Assembly: GCF_000014445.1 (NCBI RefSeq)
Contig: NC_008531.1
Coordinates: 899,001-963,000 of the forward strand
From: Leuconostoc mesenteroides subsp. mesenteroides ATCC 8293
Lineage (GTDB): Bacteria; Bacillota; Bacilli; Lactobacillales; Lactobacillaceae
DNA: 64,000 bases
Direction of reading: 5' to 3'
Under the pieces are notes generated by a model. The model was not told where the DNA came from, searched no databases, and saw only the letters and a list, made by a program, of their open reading frames with translations. The stretch's first letter is position 1; every line of letters begins with the position of its first letter. The position numbers and the translations under genes were made by a program. Positions 55,307 through 63,482 of this stretch are shown here, one piece after another.

Positions 55307-56017
55307 TTATCTTTCTGCTACATCGATGGCTTCACGAATATTCAATATGTCGGCTTCATGATTATTGAAATCAGGATTATCAGTAGGCAAAGCGATGTTG
55401 AGTTCATTGAATAAATCAATTCTACCTAATACATCGCTCGCCTTGAAATCAAGAACATGGCCGCCAATCGTACGATCATCACTTAAAAAATGAAGATGCC
55501 ACCCACTCGCCATAATGCCAGAATAAAGGTCAGGACCAAAATCACCAATTAAAGTACCAGAAACATTTTCATAATTAAACACTGGTTGTTTCAATGTTAC
55601 ATCAACGAAGGGTGGATAAGGCTTCATTTGCTTAGGAGCAACACGAACCTTCAGTTTCGAAAAACTAGCATTTATTTGAATACTAGCTGGTAAATTAGCC
55701 CAGCTCTGATGTTGTTTGGATATATTGTTTAAACTATCAAAAGTTAAAAATTTTTCTTGAAGAAAATAGTATAACTCTGATTGAGAATGGATGGAAGTAA
55801 AAGGTGTTTCCAACGATAAATCTGTGATTCCTTTAGTTACACCATTCGCTTTCGTTTGATATACGCTATTTTCTATGATTGTAACTTCACCATCAAGTTC
55901 ATCCATTGTTCCAATGCCACTCGAACCATGATTCAATATTGACGACAACGGTGCCGTACCGTCATATAATCCTGACATAATTAATTCTAACGTTCCATGT
56001 TGATAAATTGTAGACAT
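55307..56017 (-). CDS. budA: Alpha-acetolactate decarboxylase
   Basis: 236 residues, the usual length. Zinc ligands H174 and H176 are in SGWHLHFLS and H187 in TIGGHVLDF, and the substrate Arg precedes them (DDRTIGGH). The N-terminal IYQHGTLELIMSGLYDGTAPLS is conserved. It converts 2-acetolactate to acetoin, which the butanediol dehydrogenase at 15870 reduces. In lactic acid bacteria this relieves pyruvate excess and valine/leucine imbalance. Faces the metal operon, no acetolactate synthase adjacent. Confidence 0.93.
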   Translation of the reverse strand: MSTIYQHGTLELIMSGLYDGTAPLSSILNHGSSGIGTMDELDGEVTIIENSVYQTKANGVTKGITDLSLETPFTSIHSQSELYYFLQEKFLTFDSLNNISKQHQSWANLPASIQINASFSKLKVRVAPKQMKPYPPFVDVTLKQPVFNYENVSGTLIGDFGPDLYSGIMASGWHLHFLSDDRTIGGHVLDFKASDVLGRIDLFNELNIALPTDNPDFNNHEADILNIREAIDVAER

Positions 56018-56092
56018 AATGACCTCTTTTTTAATTAAAGTGTTTTAGTTTTACTTACTAAAAGTAAACCATTTTAATATTTATTCAAGATT

Positions 56093-56113
56093 AAAAACCA
56101 CTGATTACAGTGG
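56093..56113 (-). terminator. Terminator of the acyltransferase gene (minus strand)
   Basis: Read on the minus strand: CCACTGTAATCAGTGG followed by TTTTTAATC. It lies 44 bp beyond the stop codon of the gene at 56157. Confidence 0.65.
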
Positions 56114-56156
56114 CTTTAGTTAACGGTAAAATGATGAAACAATTAGTTAGTCATGT

Positions 56157-57503
56157 TCATCGAGAGAGTTTATCATTAGGTACTTCGAATAACACGGTGT
56201 CATTGATTTTAAAATCGATATTATTAGCAGCTAAGATGTCTGTGAAATCTTTGACATATACATCGCTTTCAAAGCTTTGCAGAATATCTACTGAAATGCC
56301 ACCATTAATGGCTAGCATTTCAATAGATAACCCATTTGTTCCGCTCATATAGGTATGCATTTCATCAATATATTGTTCTAATTCTCCCAGTTTAGTTTGA
56401 CCGGAATAACTAATGATGAAAGTATTGAGAAGAATATTTTCGAAGAAAGACAGCATTTGTTGCTTAGCTTCAATAGTGGGTAAGGAATCTAGTTTTTCAA
56501 ACAGATTTGCCATTTGATTAACATTGGCCCTTAAGTTGCTGATTTGTTTGCTTTGTTTAATTAAGTTTCTAAATTCTGTGGCAACGGCTGTAAAATCTTC
56601 GTCATCAACAATAGGTTGATTAACTGGTAATGCAATGCTGCCAACACAGTTTCGGAAAGTGTTTTGATTAGTTACGCCTAAACGAAGATCACTTGCCATA
56701 TGAGCAACAATCGGTAATTCAAAATCAGGATAGGCTTTTTGAATTGCTTGCGCCATAATAATTGCGACAGCGATAGCAGGTGTAGCATTATGTTTCTTAG
56801 CATATGTCATAAAACTTTCTTGATCTAAGACGATTTCATAGCGATAGCTACTTTTTGTTGCATCTTGACCCTTGGTTTCTAAAAGTTGGTATCCACGATG
56901 ATTCAGATCAGGCATTTTATTAGTTTCTGAAATTGGTTGGGATTCTAGGTTCTCAAGTGGCTCTAACATTTCATCTTCTGACATAGTATCGTCGCTCAAA
57001 TTAATATGTTCAATTTCTGGCCAAGTATTGCTTTTGTACCCTAAGTAGTAATAAAGTAACGTTTCAACGAATGGCATAATACCGCGTCCGTCTGCAATTG
57101 CATGATGATAAGCAATGAAAATGGTTTTTTCTGAGAAAGTAACATCGATGAGGTGTTGGTTCACCTCATCACTACCCAGAGCGCGTAGCTGATCTGTCTC
57201 AGCTACAATTAGCGGGCGATCATTTTTAGATAAATAATAGTTGGCATCTTTTTCAACTAATTGACTAGTCAAGTACGGATAGCGTTGCAAGGACTTATAT
57301 ACGGATTGTCGTAAATATGCTGCATCGATATCATTAGTTAATCTAATGTCGATTACCATGCTAGGCGCACCATTTTGGCGATACAAAAATGATTGCCCTG
57401 AAGTAATCTTTTCGAGTTTTGGTAATGCCGATAAGTAGGTTTTTCCGTTTTCTGTCTTAAAAATATCTTGATAAGTTGTATTTAATGTAGTTGATGTTGT
57501 CAT
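56157..57503 (-). CDS. Free-standing condensation-type acyltransferase
   Basis: 448 residues, CoA-dependent acyltransferase superfamily (condensation domain, PapA and alcohol acetyltransferase). The catalytic HHxxxDG motif is H133-H134-A-I-A-D138-G. The second half-domain carries a GVTNQNTFRNCVGSIALPV solvent-channel region. There is no carrier protein or adenylation domain near, so it is not an NRPS module; it may transfer an acyl group from acyl-CoA to an alcohol or amine, or modify a surface lipid. The start has a good AAAGGAG. Flanked by decarboxylase and a two-component system. Confidence 0.72.
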   Translation of the reverse strand: MTTSTTLNTTYQDIFKTENGKTYLSALPKLEKITSGQSFLYRQNGAPSMVIDIRLTNDIDAAYLRQSVYKSLQRYPYLTSQLVEKDANYYLSKNDRPLIVAETDQLRALGSDEVNQHLIDVTFSEKTIFIAYHHAIADGRGIMPFVETLLYYYLGYKSNTWPEIEHINLSDDTMSEDEMLEPLENLESQPISETNKMPDLNHRGYQLLETKGQDATKSSYRYEIVLDQESFMTYAKKHNATPAIAVAIIMAQAIQKAYPDFELPIVAHMASDLRLGVTNQNTFRNCVGSIALPVNQPIVDDEDFTAVATEFRNLIKQSKQISNLRANVNQMANLFEKLDSLPTIEAKQQMLSFFENILLNTFIISYSGQTKLGELEQYIDEMHTYMSGTNGLSIEMLAINGGISVDILQSFESDVYVKDFTDILAANNIDFKINDTVLFEVPNDKLSR

Positions 57504-57692
57504 GGTTGTTCTCCTTTAAGATGTTAAGTTATTAGCCATCAACTGATGACCATGACAATACTATAAAATTAAAATATTTATGTTGTATTTGAAAATTGTT
57601 TTCAAAGTGTTAATTGTAAAAAATGTTTGTTTAGTTTGTGACTTTGTCAGTTATAATTGAACTAACAAGATCATTATTAAAAGGAAATAAAT

Positions 57693-58364
57693 ATGGCTAA
57701 TATTATTGTTGTTGAAGACGACCCGAATTTCAATCGAATTTTAAGTATCTATTTGTCTAACCATGGACACCAAGTTCAGAGTGCTCTTGGTGCGCAAGAG
57801 GCTTATGATAAGATGTATAACCAATTGTTTGATATGATTCTTTCAGATGTGATGATGCCTAACATTGACGGTTTTGAGTTCACTGAGACAGTCAGAAAAA
57901 TCAATCCGAATATTCCTATTCTTTTTGTTACTGCCAAAGATGATATTCAATCGAAACAACGTGGTTTTTCATCTGGTATCGATGATTATATGGTTAAACC
58001 AATTGATATGTCCGAAATGCTAATGAGGGTGACTGCGCTACTACGACGAGCTCACGTAGCTAATGATAGAAAGCTAACAATTGGCAATACAGTACTTGAT
58101 GCAGATTCTGTCAGTATTATGGTTGATTCACAGGAAATTTCAGTAACGGTTCGTGAATTCAACATTCTATTTAAATTACTGTCTTATCCGAATAAAACAT
58201 TTTCACGTTCACAATTACTTGATGAATTCTGGGGTGTTGATACAACGACAGGATTGCGGGCAGTTGATGTGTACATTACTAAACTGCGTGATAAATTTTC
58301 TGGAAGTGATGTCTTTGAAATAACGACAGTTCATGGGTTAGGATATAAAGCGGTTTTAAAGTAA
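57693..58364 (+). CDS. OmpR-family response regulator
   Basis: 223 residues: receiver domain with acidic pair in VVEDDP (E8, D9, D10), phosphoacceptor D52 (ILSDVMMPNIDG), T/K at the usual positions, and a C-terminal winged helix (about 128-222; VFEITTVHGLGYKAVL). The sequence LDEFWG and RAVDVYITKLRDK are conserved in the SaeR/CiaR-like group. The kinase gene follows directly (stop then ATG without a gap). Confidence 0.92.
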   Translation: MANIIVVEDDPNFNRILSIYLSNHGHQVQSALGAQEAYDKMYNQLFDMILSDVMMPNIDGFEFTETVRKINPNIPILFVTAKDDIQSKQRGFSSGIDDYMVKPIDMSEMLMRVTALLRRAHVANDRKLTIGNTVLDADSVSIMVDSQEISVTVREFNILFKLLSYPNKTFSRSQLLDEFWGVDTTTGLRAVDVYITKLRDKFSGSDVFEITTVHGLGYKAVLK

Positions 58365-59432
58365 ATGAAGAAGATAAAAAAACACAAAATTACTTTTCAA
58401 AAAGTATCCATTAAAGAGCTTATTGCTGCTTATGTTATTTTTTTATTGTTTGCTACTATTCCAAATATAGTTTTAATGCATGGTGGCCAACTGGCATTAT
58501 TTACGAACAGTAACTTTATTTGGTACTTGATATATTGGTTTATAGTAACATTAATTTTCATTGGCTTAATTTCATATCAAAAACATGTTCTTTTTGATCA
58601 ACCAGTCAGCCAATTAAATGAAGCAACACGACAGGTTGCCCAAGGAGATTTCTCCGTCTATTTAGAACCAGGCCATGCACGCGAGAAGTACAATGACTTA
58701 GATTATGTTTTTGAAAATTTTAACTTAATGATTGAAGAACTTGGTAGTACGGAAACTTTAAAGAATGACTTTATTGCCAATGTATCTCATGAATTTAAGG
58801 CGCCTCTAGCAGTAATTCGAAGTTATGCTGAAGCTTTAAAAAACGAAACAGATGAAGAGCAGCGCGACATGTATACTCAAATCATTGTTGACGAAACCGA
58901 CAAAATGGCAACAATGGTCACCAATGTATTGAAATTAAGCAAGATTGAAAACCAAGCACTCCAGCCACATATTAAAAAATATAATGTGAGTCGTCAGCTA
59001 GTTGAAACATTACTTAACTTTGAAAAAATATGGGCATCTCACAATATTTCTTTAGATATTAATATTCCTGACGATATCGAAATTGCAGCAGATCCAGAAA
59101 TGATGGAGTTAGTGTGGCAAAATCTACTTAGTAATGCGTTCAAATTTGTTCCTTCCGACGGACAAGTCACATTAAGACTGCAACAAAACAATGAAGGAAC
59201 AGAAATAACAGTCCGAGATAACGGTGAAGGAATGGATCATAACACATTAAATAGAATATTTGATAAATTTTATCAAGGTGAAACATCTCATACCAACCAA
59301 GGAAATGGATTGGGATTGTCACTAGTGAATAGAATTGTAACTTTAATGCAAGGATCTATTAGTGTGGAAAGTAAATTGGGCAAAGGAAGCGCTTTTACAG
59401 TTTGGTTACCATTACATCATTTAAACAATTAA
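58365..59432 (+). CDS. Sensor histidine kinase
   Basis: 355 residues with two membrane helices (about 18-38 and 51-71) that enclose a short extracytoplasmic loop of about 12 residues, a HAMP-like linker (about 75-125), HisKA with phosphoacceptor H142 in NVSHEFKAPLA, and HATPase domain with N-box (WQNLLSNAFKFV), DNGEGM, and GNGLGLSLV. Such intramembrane-type kinases sense cell-envelope stress, often with a neighbouring ABC exporter, but the gene next to it is not an exporter. SaeS-like size. Confidence 0.9.
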   Translation: MKKIKKHKITFQKVSIKELIAAYVIFLLFATIPNIVLMHGGQLALFTNSNFIWYLIYWFIVTLIFIGLISYQKHVLFDQPVSQLNEATRQVAQGDFSVYLEPGHAREKYNDLDYVFENFNLMIEELGSTETLKNDFIANVSHEFKAPLAVIRSYAEALKNETDEEQRDMYTQIIVDETDKMATMVTNVLKLSKIENQALQPHIKKYNVSRQLVETLLNFEKIWASHNISLDINIPDDIEIAADPEMMELVWQNLLSNAFKFVPSDGQVTLRLQQNNEGTEITVRDNGEGMDHNTLNRIFDKFYQGETSHTNQGNGLGLSLVNRIVTLMQGSISVESKLGKGSAFTVWLPLHHLNN

Positions 59433-59517
59433 CATGGCTTTAACAATTATGTTTTAAGTATTTTGTATAATTGTAGTTGATAATAATAGTGGTGAACCTG
59501 ATAAGGAGAAATATGTC

Positions 59518-60039
59518 GTGTACGAAAAACAGTTTATCGGCTACGAATACCAAGAAAGAGTAGTTGAAAAAAAATATGAGCCTGTCTACTTGGATGCATA
59601 TCCGAATTTTGGCTGGGTGATCGATCAACATCATAAAAGTACTCAAAATCCCAATAATATCATGTTACATATGAAGCGCAATCGTGATCTTGTGAACCGT
59701 ATTGAAATTAAACGATTAGAAAATAAGTTTCAAGCTACTATGAATGAGATTATTAAAATCGAAAAACGCAACCAATTAATACCAACGATTCAAGCTTGTC
59801 TTGTTGGCCTTTTTGGGACTGCACTTATAGTGGGTGCGTTCTTTATACACAATGTTAGTAGTCTTTATTTGTCACTCTTATTTGGTTTAGTCGGATTCAT
59901 AGGATGGGTGTTGCCTTATTTTATTTACAAGACTCAGTTTGAAAAAAGAACACATCATAATCAGGATTCTGTTGAATCTAAATATGATGCTATTTACGAT
60001 TTAACAAAAAGAGCACATCAATTGTGCTACATGGATTGA
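59518..60039 (+). CDS. Membrane protein of unknown function next to the two-component system
   Basis: 173 residues from a GTG at 59518, with AAGGAGAA 9 bp upstream; an ATG at 59513 is in another frame and too close to that site. The N-terminal half is soluble and charged with many His/Asn (YLDAYPNFGWVIDQHHKS), probably cytoplasmic, followed by two membrane helices (about 90-110 and 115-137) and a charged tail. No recognised domain. Promoter TATAAT near 59466 separates it from the kinase gene. Confidence 0.6.
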   Translation: MYEKQFIGYEYQERVVEKKYEPVYLDAYPNFGWVIDQHHKSTQNPNNIMLHMKRNRDLVNRIEIKRLENKFQATMNEIIKIEKRNQLIPTIQACLVGLFGTALIVGAFFIHNVSSLYLSLLFGLVGFIGWVLPYFIYKTQFEKRTHHNQDSVESKYDAIYDLTKRAHQLCYMD

Positions 60040-60045
60040 GAATTA

Positions 60046-60091
60046 AAAATGAACTTACAAACCTGTTAGTGTTTGTAAGTTCATTTTTTTA
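60046..60091 (+). terminator. Strong intrinsic terminator
   Basis: AAATGAACTTACAAAC and GTTTGTAAGTTCATTT form a 16-bp perfect stem with a 7-bp loop and TTTTTTT end. Confidence 0.9.
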
Positions 60092-60264
60092 ATTTGAGTA
60101 ATTAACATTTTTAAAACAATTCGTAAATATTTTTGAAATAAATCATGAATATGATATAACCAAGATAACTAACTATAGTTGAGTGAGGAAGACATGGTCG
60201 ATAAAGTTAGCTATTAATATGTATTTCGCCAACATTCACAAGTAGACATGAAAAGGAGTTTATT

Positions 60265-60498
60265 ATGAGCAAGTCAAAAATTGTTAAGGCAAACAAAAAG
60301 ATAGAGGAGAAGGTTGTAAAAACTTATAAAACAATTGAAAATGGGGCAGTTGAAGGATTTGGTAATATTTCAGATAAGTTCGTCGATAAGTACTTAGCCA
60401 AAGATGGCGAGTCAGCTCAAGATGCTAAAAAGCGTATTGAAGCGGAACAGAATCAACGTGAAAAAACAAATATCGACATAATCAATAAACATCGTTAA
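60265..60498 (+). CDS. Small charged protein, conserved in Firmicutes, unknown function
   Basis: 77 residues, 20+ lysines and many acidic residues, no hydrophobic segment. The repeating pattern NKKIEEKVVKTYKTIENGAV followed by EGFGNISDKFVDKYLAKDGE is characteristic of a small helical protein family in lactobacilli, streptococci and clostridia. No domain with a known activity. AAAAGGAG precedes the ATG. A terminator follows (60504-60545). Confidence 0.7.
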   Translation: MSKSKIVKANKKIEEKVVKTYKTIENGAVEGFGNISDKFVDKYLAKDGESAQDAKKRIEAEQNQREKTNIDIINKHR

Positions 60499-60503
60499 TG
60501 AAT

Positions 60504-60546
60504 AAAAGCAGTATGACCATTTTAAAAGTCATATTGCTTTTTATTT
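60504..60546 (+). terminator. Intrinsic terminator after the small charged protein
   Basis: AAAGCAGTATGAC...GTCATATTGCTTTTT: 12-13 bp stem with one G-U pair and T tract. Confidence 0.8.
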
Positions 60547-60677
60547 AGCAAAAGCTACAATTTGTTCAGCTATACAAAAATAAGACGTCATTTACTGATT
60601 TGGTTTAATGTCATGATACAATAGACCAAATACAATAGGTTGCGAATGCTGTCTGAAAAGCGAAAGGGAGAATTGTT

Positions 60678-61286
60678 TTGTTAAAAAAATGGTTAACTAC
60701 TGTCTTGCTAATTATCATCACTTTGTTGTTGGTAACCATAGCATATTTACTATATTCAAATCACAACAATATTAATACTTCAAGAAGCACTGATTCTTCT
60801 TTCGATACCAGTTCTTCTAGTAAAAGCTCCTCCAATAATGATGATTTGCTTAGCTTGGCTAAAATAAGAAGTATATTTTATAAAAGATACCCTAACGCTG
60901 CCATCACATCAATTGAATTAGAAAAAAATCTATTGTCGACCCATTATGATATTACAGGTGTAGATGACAATACAGAATATACACTAAAAATTCATGCTGA
61001 TACCGGTAAGGTTATTACTCACAACAAAGAACAATTGGATGCCGATGAAAAGAATGGCACTGCCAAAAATAATGAAGCTATAGCATTTGATAACATCATA
61101 TCTTTAGATAGTGCCGTAAATAAAGCTAAGGATGCGGCCGGCGATGGCTCCTTAAATGGGTGGTCTTTGGAAAAAGATGATGGTCGTACTTATTGGGAAA
61201 TTTCATTAAAAGACGGAAACAATAATGTAGCAGTTAAACTTGATGCCAATAGTGGTCAAGTGATAGAAAAAGACGAAGATGATTAA
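60678..61286 (+). CDS. PepSY-domain membrane-anchored protein
   Basis: 202 residues from a TTG (AAAGGGAG 7 bp upstream). One N-terminal membrane helix (about 5-27), then a Ser-rich linker (SSFDTSSSSKSSS) and two PepSY repeats (about 55-115 and 135-195), each with the pattern of a strand, YEIT/YWEIS-like core and a DANSGQV/DTGKV end. PepSY proteins face the outside and are thought to inhibit or modulate peptidases. There is no lipobox. Function unassigned. Confidence 0.75.
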   Translation: MLKKWLTTVLLIIITLLLVTIAYLLYSNHNNINTSRSTDSSFDTSSSSKSSSNNDDLLSLAKIRSIFYKRYPNAAITSIELEKNLLSTHYDITGVDDNTEYTLKIHADTGKVITHNKEQLDADEKNGTAKNNEAIAFDNIISLDSAVNKAKDAAGDGSLNGWSLEKDDGRTYWEISLKDGNNNVAVKLDANSGQVIEKDEDD

Positions 61287-61456
61287 ATATTGCAAGCTTT
61301 TAGTATAGTTCACTTAATAATCTGCTAACTATGTGGTCCTTACAAAATAATAATAGTTGAAATCCGCAACATTCTTAATTAATTCTCAAAAACCCTTATG
61401 TTATAATGGATAGCGTCCAATAGACATTTGTCAAAATTTAGGGGTAACGGGGAATA

Positions 61457-62689
61457 ATGGAGAAAAATAGGGATACAAATACGCCATCAGCTACTAAAAG
61501 CCGCATGGCGTTATTTCATAGTAAAAAACATAGTTCATTTAAATTGTATATCGTTTTAGCAGCTGTCATTGTATTACTATCCGCTTCTGGTTATGCTGCA
61601 TACTATTTCTATAGTTTAAATAACACACTTAGTAAATCATTTTCATCAACAGGTCTTGATTCTGAAAAAAAAGCCACACAATTAATTCAGGATAAAAAGC
61701 CAGTATCTTTCTTAGTTTTAGGAACAGATATTGGCACAGAGGGTGGCTTTGGCACGAATCGTAGTCGCGTAGGATTAACTGACTCTATGATGGTTGTAAC
61801 TGTTAATCCAAAAAATGAAACAACTACTTTAATTTCTATTCCACGAGATATCATGACTTCCATTTCTGGGTTTGAAAGTAGTTTCCCTCAGAAATTAAAT
61901 GCTGCCTATGCGTTTAAGGCAGCTTCTGATAATAATGTTTCGTTGGGGGACGGTGTAAGCACAACAATAGATACCATACAAAAAATGTTTAACTTTCCAA
62001 TCAATTATTTCGCTATGGTCAATATGAGTGGACTTGGCGATGTTGTCGAACAACTTGGTGGCGTACAAGTCAAGTCACCCTTAACGTTCACCTTTAGCCA
62101 AGAAACTGCCCACGAAAGTGGCAAAGATCTGTATCAATTTACTGAGGGTTCTAGTACATTCAAATACGCTGCTGATGGTGAAACCTTTAAAAGCTATAGT
62201 AAAATGAATGGACAAGCAGCCTTAGCGTTTTCTCGAATGCGATATCAAGATCCAAAAGGTGATTATGGTCGAACTGAACGACAACGCTTATTATTGCAAC
62301 AAATTATTAGTAAAGTTAAGAAAAATCCAGCTCAAGTAGTTAATTTAAAATTCATAAATTCGACGACTAAAAACATTGCTTCTAATCTAAAATCGGAAGA
62401 TATGTTGAAATTAGGTACTAATTACATTAGTGCCTCAAAGCATATTGTTTCATATACTGTTCAAGGACAAGGTGAGACATTTGAAGGTATCTCATACCAA
62501 CGTGTTACCACTGCACAGCGACAAGCAATAACAAATAAAGTTAGAAGCAGTTTGAACTTAGAAGCAGCTACAACTGGAAATGAATTTGGTAGTAATATTA
62601 CAGAAAACAATTTAGCTCAAGTAGGTACCGCAGATCAATTGTATCCAGAAAACAATACTGACGAAAATATGCAGTTGCGTGAAGAGTAA
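61457..62689 (+). CDS. LytR-CpsA-Psr (LCP) cell-wall ligase
   Basis: 410 residues, one membrane helix (about 29-50) with basic cytoplasmic tail, then the LCP domain (about 85-290). Motifs: FLVLGTDIG, GLTDSMMVVTVNP with the metal-binding Asp, LISIPRDI with the lipid-phosphate-binding Arg, and DYGRTERQRLLLQQI with the second Arg pair. LCP enzymes transfer wall teichoic acid or polysaccharides from undecaprenyl-PP to peptidoglycan outside the cell. The extension LGDGVSTTI and a C-terminal Asn-rich tail are not unusual. GGGGTAACGGGG upstream gives the ribosome site; TATAAT at 61391 is a probable -10. Confidence 0.9.
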   Translation: MEKNRDTNTPSATKSRMALFHSKKHSSFKLYIVLAAVIVLLSASGYAAYYFYSLNNTLSKSFSSTGLDSEKKATQLIQDKKPVSFLVLGTDIGTEGGFGTNRSRVGLTDSMMVVTVNPKNETTTLISIPRDIMTSISGFESSFPQKLNAAYAFKAASDNNVSLGDGVSTTIDTIQKMFNFPINYFAMVNMSGLGDVVEQLGGVQVKSPLTFTFSQETAHESGKDLYQFTEGSSTFKYAADGETFKSYSKMNGQAALAFSRMRYQDPKGDYGRTERQRLLLQQIISKVKKNPAQVVNLKFINSTTKNIASNLKSEDMLKLGTNYISASKHIVSYTVQGQGETFEGISYQRVTTAQRQAITNKVRSSLNLEAATTGNEFGSNITENNLAQVGTADQLYPENNTDENMQLREE

Positions 62690-62700
62690 ATATAAAATTA

Positions 62701-62735
62701 GAAAAAGACATGTTAGGTAACATGTCTTTTTTTTA
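62701..62735 (+). terminator. Intrinsic terminator after the LCP gene
   Basis: AAAAAGACATGTTAGGTAAC and the matching CATGTCTTTTTTTT arm form a stem with a T tract. Confidence 0.88.
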
Positions 62736-62986
62736 TAAATATAATTAAAAAGCAGCCTTGGGAGAGACTGATTTTCTGGGAGAGAAGAGAATATTATCTT
62801 ATAGGGAGAAAGAAAATATATTCTTATATAAATAGTGGAGTATACCTCTGTTAAGGTATGTACTCATAATACCGCTAAAATGTTAAATGAATATAAAAAT
62901 TAGGAAGAAATTGTTTTCCATTGAGCCACGAAATAAATTAAAGACAGGTATTGATTTATGTTGATTATAAGTGGTAACATCATTGT
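62736..62986. other. Intergenic stretch without a recognised gene
   Basis: About 250 AT-rich bases. Short purine-rich repeats (GGGAGAGA, GGGAGAGAAG, GGGAGAAAG) occur near 62760-62810. No ORF with a ribosome site and no structured RNA was found before the promoter of the MarR gene. Confidence 0.5.
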
Positions 62987-63013
62987 TATAATGTTAGTTA
63001 GCTAACTAACATT
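62987..63013 (+). promoter_or_regulatory. Promoter with 24-bp perfect palindrome, MarR operator
   Basis: An extended -10 (TGTTATAAT, 62984-62992) overlaps a palindrome of half-site AATGTTAGTTAG at 62990-63001 and its exact complement at 63002-63013. The palindrome covers the -10 end and the start point, so the MarR protein 25 bp downstream likely represses itself and the exporter. Confidence 0.78.
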
Positions 63014-63038
63014 TAATGATAAAGAAGGACTATTTGTA

Positions 63039-63482
63039 ATGACATCTATAGGTAAATTATTCAAAATTGGGCAACGTAATCTTGTAAGAGATCTTGATAC
63101 ATTGGCCGTAACTCACGGGGTGACTGGTGCGCAATTGTCGGCAATTGACTTTATCGCTGACAATAAGTACGTCACACAAAAAGATATTGAACAAGAATTT
63201 CATATAAAAGCTTCATCTGTAGCAACTATGATAGACCGAATGGTAGAGAAAAAAATGGTTGCAAGAGTACCAAATGAAAAAGACAAAAGAGTTAATGAAA
63301 TACACCTCACGGCGTCAGGAGCAAAAATTAATAAAATCGCTAAACAAATTATTAGCTCTCATGATGAAAATATTTTACGGCCTTTTTCAGCAGGTGAACG
63401 GAAAACTATAATTAAATTTTTAAAATATGTTGCAGAAGATAACAGCAATCACTCACTAGAAGGAGAAAAAAATGGAAAATAA
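63039..63482 (+). CDS. MarR-family regulator of the drug exporter
   Basis: 147 residues. Winged helix with YVTQKDIEQEFHIKASSVATMIDRMVEKKMVARVPNEKD: recognition helix and wing of MarR. The N-terminal and C-terminal dimerisation helices flank it. Cotranscribed with the DHA2 exporter, which starts inside its 3' end (overlap 11 bp, RBS GAAGGAG). Most MarR proteins in this position are released by drugs or phenolics. AAAGAAGGA precedes the start. Confidence 0.87.
   Translation: MTSIGKLFKIGQRNLVRDLDTLAVTHGVTGAQLSAIDFIADNKYVTQKDIEQEFHIKASSVATMIDRMVEKKMVARVPNEKDKRVNEIHLTASGAKINKIAKQIISSHDENILRPFSAGERKTIIKFLKYVAEDNSNHSLEGEKNGK

Noticed and set aside
56157..57503. Non-ribosomal peptide synthetase fragment
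   Set aside because: Length and ends are those of a free-standing acyltransferase; no adenylation, carrier or thioesterase region in any frame around it.
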